A stretch of DNA of 64,000 nucleotides. Source: Conchocele bisecta. Taxonomy: Eukaryota > Mollusca > Bivalvia > Lucinida > Thyasiridae. Positions 1-13,100 of the stretch are shown in pieces (within the stretch, counting starts at the first letter, position 1; the number at the start of each line of letters is the position of its first letter). The notes beneath the pieces are model-generated. The model searched no databases and had not been told where the DNA came from. It was given only the letters and a program-made list of their open reading frames with translations. The translations under genes and the position numbers were made by a program. The stretch is taken from NCBI GenBank assembly GCA_029237695.1, contig CM055265.1, forward strand, positions 212,862,506 through 212,926,505. Reading direction: 5' to 3'.

Positions 1-358
1 ATTTCAAATTAAATGCATATTTTATTTTTACAAATATATTATTAATTTTCTTCATTTATATTAAATAGGGAACAATTGATCAAAACAAATTTAAACATTC
101 ACTTATTTGAATGTAATATTACTTATTCATACTGTAATACAGAAGAAAATTTACTTAGATGAGCTGTTAGTTTTTTGCAGCTCAACTAAGTACATTTTCA
201 ACTTTATTACAGTACATGTATTTCCATTACTCAATTTGAAAATCAATGTGTATTCCACATTGCTATGAGTATTTTTACTCCCACTATTGATAACCAATGC
301 GTGTTCAGCTAAAATAAATGCGTAAAATAAGCCAATACGCCGCTTATCTGGAGCTCTG
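1..358 (-). mobile_element. Family B MITE, cut by the window edge
   Basis: Ends CTTATCTGGAGCTCTG at 343-358. Its body (TTTGAAAATCAATG..., CTCCCACT...TTGATAA) matches the copies at 22040-22711, 33778-34149 and 36548-37088. The sequence is non-coding; short open frames here are shadows. Confidence 0.75.
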
Positions 359-565
359 CTGTAGGTTATAGGATGATGTACTTCACTCATTTCTACATAT
401 GAGTTAATTGGTCGTACCTGAGCTGAGTTATAACCACAAGAGGATAACATTGAGCTACAGTATGGCAGTGCAGATATGGTACAATCACAAAATTGTTACA
501 GACATAATGACATGCAGAATGGCTATTCGGACACGGGTATAAAAAACGGGCAAGACAATTGCAGA

Positions 566-935
566 TACAAGGTGTATGATCATGTGGTACTAACAACAAC
601 AACAAGTACTGAAAGTTCCAGAATCCATCTGATTCAAAGTACGTATTATTTTATAGTGTCCTTATTACGTAACAGATTTTGAAGAAATATGGCGCATCAA
701 ACGCGTCTTGTTAAGCTACATTTGGTGGTCTGTGTATTTTCGCCCAAACTTCTGTCGTTTTTACGAAGTCTCCGACACGGAAATCGATTCTTCGCAAAAA
801 CGACATAAGTCTGTGCCAAACTCCCTGGACCACCAAATGCAGCTCATATTTCATCAAATTAAATATTAAATAATACTTACTTTGGAGTGGGCGAATTTGT
901 TGTTGTAACCACATGATCATGCACCTTGAGATACA
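566..935. repeat. Foldback (long inverted-repeat) element beside TFIP11 exon 10
   Basis: The inner arms AGCTACATTTGGTGGTC (712-728) and GACCACCAAATGCAGCT pair. Outer arms around 566-655 and 868-935 pair too (CACATGATCAT...CACCTT in inverted order), with an indel of about 20 bp in one arm. The right arm stops about 15 bp from the exon 10 donor. Confidence 0.65.
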
Positions 936-949
936 GAGTGAGAACTTAC

Positions 950-1134
950 AGTATGGCGGTGCGGACACTGGGCAGCCAGATGTCCCAGACAAGGCGCTGG
1001 TAGACGTCCATGTTGTGCAGCTCCTTGTTGTACCGATGCTGGGGGTCCCCCAGCAGGTACTGCCATTCCTTGACCGCGGCCACACCGTACTGGGGGTCCT
1101 TCAGAGGCTCCCAGCTCCCAAAGTACTCACGCAT
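950..1134 (-). CDS. TFIP11: TFIP11 coding exon 10 (GCFC region), last in the window
   Basis: Reads [20 protein letters not shown], then [18 protein letters not shown], ending [16 protein letters not shown]. It matches MKEYFKEWDPLKDCTYG and FHRLIWEVWMPFVRNIV. The acceptor is CCTACAG/ATG and the donor ATACT/GTAAGT. I looked for the next conserved block (TQWQP, DFLDSW, IPVWILDNI) in 1-949 and did not find it, so it lies outside. Confidence 0.94.
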
Positions 1135-4100
1135 CTGTAGGGGAAATAAGGGTTCACATCTGTCATCTGTGACTGAAGTGGTGGTTGGTTGGGAGATTGC
1201 ATTGGGTAATTTAACGATCAGGATTCATCCTTACCAGAATCTCGACCGAAGACCTGGTTGGCCCTTATGCATGTCTTTGGCATTCTTGTGTGTGAGAGTT
1301 GAATGTGGTTATACACCTTATACGAGTAATACAACTATTCTTAATCCTATTACTTTTAGGGGAAGGGGCCAAGTTACCCTAGTGCGGTGAGGACCTGGCA
1401 CCATGTCAGGTTATTCTAATGTCAGGGCTGAATATATATTTTTCCTGTAAATATTCAGTTTGTGGTACCCCCGTCCCCCCCCCCCCCCACACCCAACCAT
1501 ATGAGATTGTACCTCATTAACATTAACCCGGCCTAAAATTACCTTACCTGTTGACAGGCCGTTAAACACCATTAAATCAATAAAATAAAATCATCTGTGA
1601 CTGGCTAGCACGAAGTTGTCTTGCCCAAGGACACGCCGATTCGGCGTATCCTTGGGCAAGACAACTTCGTGCTAGCCTAGTCCTATCGGATGGGGACTTA
1701 AATAGTCGGTCTCGACATGCAAGGTCATCGAGCCAGTGCCGTCGTTAAAACAAAACATTTACATTTTCACTGGAGAATGAGGTTTATGCACGTCTCATGG
1801 GATTTGTGGCAGACAGTGTACCCTTAAAAACCCAAACCAGACACCCTTAGAAACCTACTGTTTGTTCCACATTTTCTGACTTTTTTGTTCTTGATGAAAA
1901 AGTATTTAAATATATTTTAGATTTAATGTCTTTAATAGTTAAAAATAGGTCGGCAGAAAACGGAGGAACAAACAGTATGTGCTTAATCTGCAAGATTTCA
2001 GTGCAATTTATCACTGATGACAGCGTCTGTTCATGATTGCAAAGCATAGAAACGTATCCAAATACCAGAATTACAGTAGAACCTATCAGGGTGTCCGGTT
2101 GAGAGGTTTCACTGTATCATTGATTTGATTTATTGGTGTTTAACGGCCTATCAACAACTAAGGTCATTTAAAGCCGGGCCAACGGGTTCGATCCCGTATT
2201 CAACCTGCTGCATTGGGGGGAAAATCCCAAAATCAGAACGGAATATTTACATGTATATAGTTAGCCCCGAAATCAGAATAACCTGACCTGGTGCCAGGTC
2301 CATACCACACCAAAACCACTTGGCTCCTTCCCCTAAAAGTAATAGAATTACGAATAGTCGTAATACTCGAGGGGTATAACCAGATCCAACTGTCACATAC
2401 AAAATGCCAAAGATGTACGTGAGGGCCAAACCAGGTCTCCAGTCGGGATTCCGGTATGTTTGTTTGTTTATTGGTGTTTAACGGCCTATCAACAGCTAAG
2501 GTCATGTAAGGCCGGGCAAACAGGTTCGATCCCGTTTTAACCTGCTGCATTGGGGGGAAAATCCCAAAATCAAAACGGAATATTTACATCAAGATACAAC
2601 ATATTCAGCCCTGAAATTAGAATAACCTGACCTGGTGCCAGGTCCATACCGCACCAAAGTCACTTGGCCCCATCCCCTATTTAAAAGTAATACCGGTAGG
2701 ATTACTCTTATAAGGGGTATAACCAGATTCAACTGTCACATACAAAATGCCAAAGACGTATGTGAGGGCCAAACCAGGTCTCCAGTCGGGATTCCGGTAA
2801 GGATGAACCCCCGATTGTTGAATTACCCATCGCATGCTCCCACCTGCCACCCACCCGGGAAATGGTACTGCGGTTCACATGTAGCACTGATTGATTGGAA
2901 TGTTATGTCCATTCAACAACAGGGTTTGCAATAGCCAGAATTTAAGGGTCAAAATGGCCAATCAAGACTTATCTAGCTAAGTATACTTCGAAGAAGAAAT
3001 TTTCAATTTTAGGATAAATTTATTATTTCTTATTATACTGAATTTATTACATTATCACAGCCATTTTGGCTGTGATAATGTAATAAATTCAGTATAATAA
3101 TTCTGCATACTTTTAATCATCAAATATATGCAGTCGTTAGTTCTATATGACATATGCATTAATTTAAGTGTAAAATACAAATTTAGTATGTTTCATATAG
3201 CAAATTTGACCGCAGTACTGCAAATTCCAGGTTCAATACCAAATTTCAAATTATTTGTTTTGTTTGTTTGTTAGGGTTTAACGGCCTATCAACAGCTAAG
3301 GTCATTTAAGGCCGGACAATGTCCCACAGGGTTGAAACCCCGGCAATAAGGTCATATATAGAGGTATCCACTGCAGTAACGTACCAGGGGGAAGACGAGA
3401 GCAAGCGCGAGAGACTCGAGGTCGTAGAGTTTGTACTCTGTGTAGAAGTCCGACTGGAGCACCTTGAAGATGGCGACTGTCTCGTCAGGGTGACGGGGTT
3501 CTCACAGCCCGGGCTCGTGCGCTCATTACACCTGCAACATATACACTCCCGCCTGCGATCATCTTGCCAAACACTGCAATCCAGCGGTCATTTAATTGTA
3601 ATCCATACTCTGTGAAACTGCAGTCTGTTTGCACTTAAATTTTTCCGCTTCATTGAATGCTGTTCAGTGTTCATTACACTTCATTAAAAGGTCCATGTAT
3701 TGCGTTATTATAATCGGTCTAGTGTCCAGATATGTCGATATCTATTTCTTCCAATAATGTGTTATGTTAAATAACTGTATTACATTATGGATTGAATTCT
3801 CACCTACAGTCACCTTCATTGGCATAACTATATCGCCCAATTAATTCCTTCAATTTTCGATTTGCACATGCAGAGCAAAGGAATCTGTTTGATTGAACGC
3901 TGCTGCTTCGAACTTCGTTGTGTTTGGAAATTAAAAGAAAAAGAACTCCAGTAGCTGATTTCACCAACATTGCAAAGTATACTTTTCTAGCAAAGTATAC
4001 TTTCAGGGAGTAATCATTTATTTTTCCCGAAATGCATATGTCATATAGAACTAACGACTGCATATATTTGATGATTAAAAGTATGCAGAATTATTACACT

Positions 4101-7100
4101 GAATTTATTACATTATACTTTGCTAGATAAGTATACTTTGCAATGTTGGTGAAATAGGCTACAGAGCAAATCGGAGTGAAGCACTAATTGATTTCAATGT
4201 ATTGCAATTCAGGAATCATCTAATTGTACCGCAGTCACATAACTCTGTCTAATTGCATTTGGAAAGCGCTTCCCCGGACTGCTAATTGCAATTCTGTGTT
4301 GGAGTAATTGTACATTTTGTATTTGGTTTGACAAGATAACCGCAGACAGTGCTGTAGGTGGGGCGTCACTGTCTGGTGGCGAGGGGACCTTTAAAGTTCT
4401 GATATGGAGGTTGTAACTTTTGAATATATATATACAACTTTCATATTTCGACTTATACGTATATATTTGATGTTGCATATGTAAATGCTGTAAAAACAGT
4501 TCTTACATAATCAGTTATTGAGCTCGTACAGTCACTAGGTGATGCGATTCTGATGTGATGTCTCCAGTCACAGATCTGGGCACAAACTGAGCACATTTCC
4601 AAAATTTGTACTTGAAATCATTCAGTTTGTTTGGCAGAGACAATCTTGACCAATCAGACTGACAATCTATATTCAGCCACAATTCCCATAAGGTCCATAT
4701 CTCCAGTCCAGCCACCAGCACTGTGTGAATTGATTGACAGAATTATACATTGATTGATTGAATTGGGGATTTACGTCCGTTACTGATCTGTTCAACAGCA
4801 AGGTCATATACAGAGTATCGTGTAGAGTGATGAGTGATGAACTGACTGATGAATTCGGGTTTTTACATCCATTCAACAGCAAGGTCATATACAGAGTACC
4901 GTGTAGAGTAATGAACTGACTGATGACTTGGGGTTTTACATCCATTCAACAGCAAGGTCATATACAGAGTACCATGTGGAGTAATGAACTGACTGATGAA
5001 TTGGGGTTTTACATCCATTCAACAGCAAGGTCATATACAGAGTACCGTGTAGAGTAATGAACTGACTGATGAATTGGGGTTTTACATCCATTCAACAGCA
5101 AGGTCATATACAGAGTACCATGTGGAGTAATGAACTGACTGATGAATTGGGGTTTTACATCCATTCAACAGCAAGGTCATATACAGAGTACCGTGTGGAG
5201 TGATGAACTGACTGATGAATTGGGGTTTTACATTCATTCAACAGCAAGGTCATATACAGAGTATCGTGTGGAGTGATGAACTGACTGATGAATTGGGGTT
5301 TTACATCCATTCAACAGCATGGTCATATACATTGTATCGTGTGGAGTAATGAACTCAACAGCAAGGTCATATACAGATATACAGAGTATCGTGTGGAGTG
5401 ATGAACTGACACTGATGAATTGGGGTTTTACATCCATTCAACAGCAAGGTCATATACATTGTATCGTGTGGTGTAATGAACTGACTGATGAATTAGGGTT
5501 TTACATCTGTTAAACAGGAAGGTCATATACAAAGTATGGTGTGGAAAAGCGTGACTTACGTGCCGATGATCTGGAGGACCTTTGTGAGTTTCTCGATCTG
5601 CTTCGCCTCCTGCTCCATGACAGCGTCAAGGCGCTCCTTCTCATACTGCACGTTTACCACCAAGTCCTTCTCATGCCGCAGTCTGTAACGGCAAAGTCGC
5701 ATAGATAGGGAACCCAGCTTGGAAAATCACGAGTAACTTCCCTTAGTAATACTTCCGGGGCATTCTTGACATTAGAATTGGCAGAGTTTATGTCAAATCG
5801 ATAAACTTTGCCATTTCTAATGCCGATGATGACCCCAAATGAGTTCTAATGGGCATTACTCATGATTTTCCAATGTCTGCAATAGGCCAGTCATATAATT
5901 TCCCTTAGACCTACTTGTGAGGTACAAATTTCACCAATAGTCAGAAGAAATGGGACCAACTGATTTTGCGACCAGTGTAAATCCAAACCAGCCCGAGCAT
6001 CCAGTCTGATCAGGATCTGCACCGTTTGGAAATTCCATCAATAAATCACGCTTCTAACAAGCAGTATAGATCATTACCAGGCTACATGAGTGTACTATTT
6101 GATCAGGAGCTACATTGGTCATAAATCCCATCAGCCCCTTGCTCCAGTTTCAGTCAAATATGAGACAAGCCAGGTGATTTTGTACCTAAGATGTGCGATA
6201 TTTCCTGAAAAATATTTACAAAACAGAAATCCTCATTTGCAACGAAAATGTTGTCAACTTTTGACGTCATTTACAGAAAATATCACAGTTTATGTAAAAG
6301 AAAAATTAATGAAAAATTGCACATCTTAGGTACAAAATCACATGGCTTGTCTCACATGAAAATGTGTGTGTATCGTACTTGCGGTCATTGACGACGATGT
6401 CCTCCTCAGCCATGTCCACAAGGATGTTGAGGTTGTGCATCAGCTCAGGCATACTGAACGCCGTCTTGTCTGCGATGCTGGCGGGCGCGCCGACGTCATC
6501 GTCGTCGTCCGGCCGGTCGTGGCGCTGAGATATCGTGTGGTAACCTGAACAAGAATCAATGACACAGTCATATACAGACGGTTAGGTACCTGGGGCCCGT
6601 TTCACTAAACTTTGTACGATTAAAATGTTAGTAAGTGCAAATTTAGGATCGTCTGGAAATTTCAATTGATGGATTAACATTTATTGAGCATAGGCTGCAT
6701 GTGCAGCCTATGCTCAATAAATGTAAATCCAATAATTGTTTACAAGAAAACATTGTTAATGTGAAATTTACAGACTGTCGTAATTTTGCACTTACAAACA
6801 TTTTAGTTGTACAAAGTTTAGTGACACGGCCCCCAGGAAGCTTGATTGGCTAAGTGGCGGTCAATTTAACTACCTGATTTCAAGAAAGAATTTGGAGAAC
6901 ATATTCAGAAAATTGATCGTCTATAAATTTCAATAGATGCATTTATATTTACTGAGGACTTTATTTAAGGCTGCCAGCAAGGGGATTAGCTTCGTTTAAC
7001 GATTAACCAGTTCTTGTTTTATCTTATCAAAGTCTCATCATACATCATGTGATGCAGAGCTCCAGATAAGCTGCGTATTTTCTTAAATACCCAATTAAAA

Positions 7101-10100
7101 TTGACAAAAACCCAATTGAAATCAGAAGTAGCGAGTATCAACAAGAGCTGTAGGAGAACAGCATAGGTCGACTACGAGGGTTGTCGATGTACACATAGCT
7201 TGACAAACAAGGTGGCCGCGGCCTGCATAAAAACCTTAACCAAGGTCGACTAAAAACCTTAACCAAGGGAAATAAAGTAAGTAATTCAAGGTTAAATGTA
7301 GGTCAATGTCAGATATAGGTCAGGGGTTATTGATGTACATCACTAGGAGATGAAGTTTTCCAAGTATGGTTGCTGTAGGCCCAGGAATATTCCATATACA
7401 AGCTTGACTAAAAACCTTAACCAAGGGGAAATAAGAAAGTAATCCAAGGATACAAGTAGGTCAAGGTCAAATATAGGTCAGGGATTATTGATGTACACCA
7501 CTAGGAGATGAAGTTGTCCAAGTATGGTTGGTGTAGGGCCAGGAGTATTGCATCTACAAGCTTGACTAAAAACCTTAACCAAGGAGAATTAAGTAAGTAA
7601 TTCAAGAAGGAAATGGAAATAGGTCAAGGTCAAATATAGATCAGGGGTTATTGATGTACATCGCTATGAGAAAAGGTTGTCCAAGTATGGTGTTAGTATG
7701 CACAATAGTATTCCATGTACAAGCTTGACTAAAAACCTTAACCAAGAGGAATTAACTAAGTAATTCAAAGTTAAGTATTCCAAGTATGGTGGGTGTAGGG
7801 CCAGGAATATTCCATATACAAGCTAGACTAAAAACCTTAAACAAGGGGAATTAACTAAGTAATTGAAGAGGAAATGTAGGTCAATGTCAAATATAGATCA
7901 GGGGTTATTGATGTACATCCCTATGAGAAAAGGTTGTAAGTATGGTGTCTGTATACACTAGTATTCCATGTACAAACTTGACTAAAAATCTTAACGAAGG
8001 TTGACTTAAAACCTTAACCAATGGGAATTAACTATGTAATTCAAGGTTAAATGTAGGTCAAGGTCAAATATAGGTCAGGGGTTGTTGATGTACATCACTA
8101 GGAGATGAAGTTGTCCAAGTATGGTGGGTGTAGGGCCAGGAGTATTCCATATACAAGCTTGACTAAAAACCTTAACCAAGGGGAATTAACTAAGTAATTC
8201 AAGAGGAAATGTAGGTCAATGTCAAATATAGGTCAGGGGTTGTTGATGTACATCACTAGGAGATGAAGTTGTCCAAGTATGGTTGGTGTAGGGCCAGGAG
8301 TATTCCATATACAAGCTTGACTAAAAACCTTACCCAAGGGGAAATAACTAAGTAATTCAAGGTTAAAAGTAGGTCAAGGTCAAATATAGGTCAGGGATTA
8401 TTGATGTACATCACTAGGAGATGAAGTTGTCCAAGTATGGTTGGTGTAGGGCCATTTGTATTCTATCTACAAGCTTGATTAAAAACCTTAACCAAAGAGA
8501 ATTAAGTAAGTAATTCAAGAGGAAATGTAGGTCAAGGTGAAATATAGATCAGGGGTTATTGATGTACATCACTATGACAAAAGGTTGTCCAAGTATGGTG
8601 TCTGTATGCACAATAGTATTCCATGTACAAGCTTGAGTAAAAAGCTTAACCAAGGTCGAGTAAAAACCTTAACCAAGGGAATTAACTAAGTAATTCAAGG
8701 TTAAATGTAGGTCAAGGTCAAATATAGGTCAGGGGTTGTTGATGTACATCACTAGGAGATGAAGTTGTCCAAGTATGGTTGGTGTAGGGCCAGGAGTATT
8801 CCATCTACAAGCTTGACTAAAAACGATTAACCAAGGGGAATTAAGTAAGTAATTCAAGAGGAAATGTAGGTCAAGGTCAAATACAGATCAGGGGTGTTGA
8901 TGTACATCACTAGGAGATGAAGTTGTCCAAGTATGGTTGGTGTAGGGCCAGGAGTATTCCAATCTACATGCTTGACTAAAAACGTTAACCAAGGGGAATT
9001 AAGTAAGTAATTCAAGAGGAAATGTAGGTCAAGGTCAAATACAGATCAGGGGTTGTTGATGTACATCACTAGGAGATGAAGTTGTCCAAGTATGGTGGGT
9101 GTAGGGCCAGTAGTATTCCATATAGAAGGTTGACTAAAAACATTAACCAAAATGAATTAAGTAAGTAATTGAAGAGGAAATGTAGGTCAAGATCAAATAT
9201 AGATCAGGGGTTATTGATGTACATACCTATGAGAAAAGGTTGTCGAAGTATGGTGTCTGGATGCACTATAGTATTCAATGTACAAGCTTGAAAAAAAACC
9301 TTAACCAAGGTTGACTAAAAACCTTAACCAAGGGGAATTAAGTAAGTAATTCAAGAGGAAATGTAGGTCAAGGTCAAATATAGATGAGGGGTTATTGATG
9401 TGCATCACTAGGAGATGAATTTGTCCAAGTATGGTGGGTGTAGGGCCAGTAGTATTGCATATACAAGCTTGACTAAAAACCTTAACCAAGGTTGACTAAA
9501 AACCTTAACCAAGGGGAATTAACCAAGTAATTCAAGAAATGTAGGTGAAGGTCAAATATAGATCAGGGGTTATTGATGTACATCACTAGGAGATGAAGTT
9601 GTCCAAGTATGGTGGGTGTAGGGCCAGTAGTATTCCATATACAAGCTTGACTAACAACCTTAAACAAGGGGAATTAACTAAGAAATTGAAACGGAAATGT
9701 AGGTCAATGTCAAATATAGATCAGGGGTTATTGATGTACATCTATGAGAAAAGGTTGTCCAAGTATGGTGTCTGTATGCACACTAGTATTCCATGTACAA
9801 GCTTGACTAAAAACCTTAACCAAGGTTGATTAAAAACCTTAACCAAGGGGAATTAAGTAAGTAATTCAAGAGGAAATGTAGGTCAAGGTCAAATATAGAT
9901 CAGGGGTTATTGATGTACATCGCTGTAAGAAAAGGTTGTCCAAGTATGTTGTTAGTATCCACAATAGTATTCCATGTACAAGCTTGATACAAGCTTGACT
10001 AACAAGAGCTGTAGGAAAACAGCATAGCTCGACTACGAGGGTTGTCGATGTACACATAGCTTGACAAAGAAGGTGGCTGCGGCCTGCATAAAAACCTTAA

Positions 10101-13100
10101 CCAAGGTTGACTAAAAACATTAACCAAGAGATTATTAATGTACGTCACTAGAGATAAAGTTTTCCAATTCCATATACAAGCTTGACTAAAAACCGTAACC
10201 AAGGGGAGGTAATTAAGTAATCCAAGGATAAAAGTAGGTCAAGGTCAAATATAGGTCAGGGATTATTGATGTACATCATTAGGAGATGAAGTTGACCAAG
10301 TATGGTTGATGTAGGCCCATAAGTATTCCATATACAAGCTTGACTATAAACATTAACCAAGTAATTGAAGGTTAAATGTAGGTGAAGGTAAAATAAAGGT
10401 CAGGGGTTATTGATGTACATCCCTATGAGAAAAAGTTATCCAAGTATGGTGTCTGTATGCACAATAGTATTCCATCTACAAGCTTGACTAAAAACCTTAA
10501 CCAAGGTTGAGTAACTAGATGGCCGCGGCCTGCATGTCACGTCTTGTGGCGAGGCATGGACACTAACAAAAAAGATATAGTATAACAAAAAACTTTAACC
10601 AAAAAACTTAAGCAAAAACCTTAACCGGACACACGTACGTAGGTACATACGTACGTACGACAAAGTGCCGACTATATCGCGCTTTCCGCAAGCGGGCGCG
10701 AAAAAAACTTTAACCAAAAACTTCAAAGTAATTTGACCTTGACATTGGGCACAGGGGCCGCACGGGAGGGGGGTAGAATGAAAATATAGATGATGATAAA
10801 CACCCATGTGAAGTTTCAAGGTAATGGGCAAAGCAGTTGCAGAGATATAGTATAACGAACACAAATTTAACCAAAAAACTTAACCAACAAAAACTTTAAC
10901 CAAAAACTTAACCAAAAACATTTAACCAAAAAACTTAACCAAAAACTTCAAAGTAATTTGACCTTGACATTGGGCACATGGGCCGCACAGGAGGGGGGTA
11001 GAATGAAAATATAATGATGATGAAACACCCATGTGAAGTATTTTCAAGGTAATGGGCAAAGCAGTTGCAGAGATATAGTATAACGAAAAACTTTAACCAA
11101 AAAACTTAACCAAAAACTTTAACCAAAAAACTTAACCAAAAACTTCAAAGTAATTTGACCTTGACATTGGGCACAGGGGCCGCATGGGAGGGGGGTAGAA
11201 TGAAAAAATAGACGATGATAAACACCCATGTGAAGTTTTCAAGGTAATGGGCAAAGCAGTTGCAGAGATATAGTATAACGAAAAACTTTAACCAATAAAC
11301 TTAACCAAAAAACTTAACCAAAAACTTTAACCAAAGAACCAAACAAAAAACTTTAACCGGATACACATACGTACGTACGTACGCCAAAGTGCCGACTATA
11401 TCGCGCTTTCCGCAAGCGGGCGCGACAAAAACCTTAACCAAGGGGAATTAAGTAAGTAATTTAAGGTTAAATGTAGGTCAAGGTCAAATATAGGTCAGGG
11501 GTTGTTGATGTACATCACTAGGAGATGAAGTTGTCCAAGTATGGTTGGTGTAGGGCCATGAGTATTCCATCTACAAGCTTGACTAAAAACCTTAACCAAA
11601 GAGAATTAAGTAAGTAATTCAAGAGGTAATGTAGGTCAAGGTCAAATATAGATCAGGGGTTATTGATGTACATCACTATGACAAAAGGTTGTCCAAGTAT
11701 GGTGTCTGTATGCACAATAGTATTCCATGTACAAGCTTGAGTAAAAAGCTTAACCAAGGTCGAGTAAAAACCTTAACCAAGGGGAATTAACTAAGTAATT
11801 CAAGGTTAAATGTAGGTCAAGCTTGACTAAAAACCTTAACCAAGGTTGACTAAAAACCTTAACCAAGGGGAATTAACTAAGTAATTCAAGAGGAAATGTA
11901 GGTCAAGGTCAAATATAGATCAGGGGTTATTGATGTACATCACTAGGAGATGAAGTTGTGCAAGTATGGTGGTTGTAGGGCCAGTAGTATTCGATATACA
12001 AGGTTGACTAAAAACCTTAACCAAAGCGCGACGGTGACGCCGACACCGACGCCGACGCCGGGGTGACAACATAAGCTCTAATTATTCTTCGAATAGTCGA
12101 GCTAAAAACCTTAACCAAGGTTGACTAAAAACCTTAACGAAGGGAAATTAAGTACGTAATTCAAGGTTAAATGTAGGTCAATGTCAGATATAGGTCAGGG
12201 GTTATTGATGTACATTACTAGGAGATGAAGTTTTCCAAGTATGGTTGCTGTAGGCCCAGGAATATTCCATATAAAAGCTTGACTAACTAGAAATGTGGCC
12301 TGTCGGCACACGAATGCCCCCGCTGGCAACCAAAGAAAACGAGGCATATTTGATTATAAGCCATTTACCCGAGCGTTAAGGTTTTGAATGCACCTTTACC
12401 CTGGGCTTAGTGGGGGCGGGACGAATGTGGATTTGTCACAGGGTGGTAGAGGACCATTGTAGCAATGCGTGTGTGAAATGTGAAGTAGATCCGAGCAAGG
12501 AAACACAAATTATAAGCCATTTAACTGAATGTTAAGGTTTCAAACGCACCAAGTCTGTGACCTTGACCCTGTGCTTAGCGGGGGCAGGACTAATGTGGAT
12601 TTGTCACAGGGCGGTAGAGGAGCATTGGAGCAATGCGTGTGTGAAAGTTAGTGTAGGATTGAGAAACGCGCACGTAGATTTGTCCCAAAGTGGCAAGTAA
12701 ACAATTAAAGTGGAAATGGTGAAGGTCAAAGGTGAAGGTCGAAGTAATGGGTGGTGGAGTGTGTAAGGCATGTTCATATGTATCATGTGTATATTTTAAG
12801 CGATTGGCAAAAGTATTGAGAAGTTATTGTAGGATTGAGAAACGTGCATGTAGATTTGTCCCAAAGTGCTAAGTAAACATTTAAAGTAGAAAAGGTGAAG
12901 GTCAAAGGTCAAGGTCGAAGTACTGGGTGGCGGAGTGTGTAGGGCATGTTCATATGTATCATGTGTATAAATATTTAAGCGATTGGCAAAAGTATTGAGA
13001 AGTTAGTGTAGGATTGAGAAACGTGCACGTAGATTTGTCACAAAGTGCCAAGCAAACATTTAAAGTGGAAAAGGTTAAGGCCAAAGGTCAAGGTCGAAGT

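Noticed and set aside
913..1390. Plus-strand open frames of 75-126 codons
   Set aside because: Antisense shadows of TFIP11 exon 10 and of dispersed repeat R.
4745..5546. CRISPR-like spaced repeats
   Set aside because: Units are contiguous 73-bp tandem repeats without unique spacers, and the setting is a eukaryotic intron.
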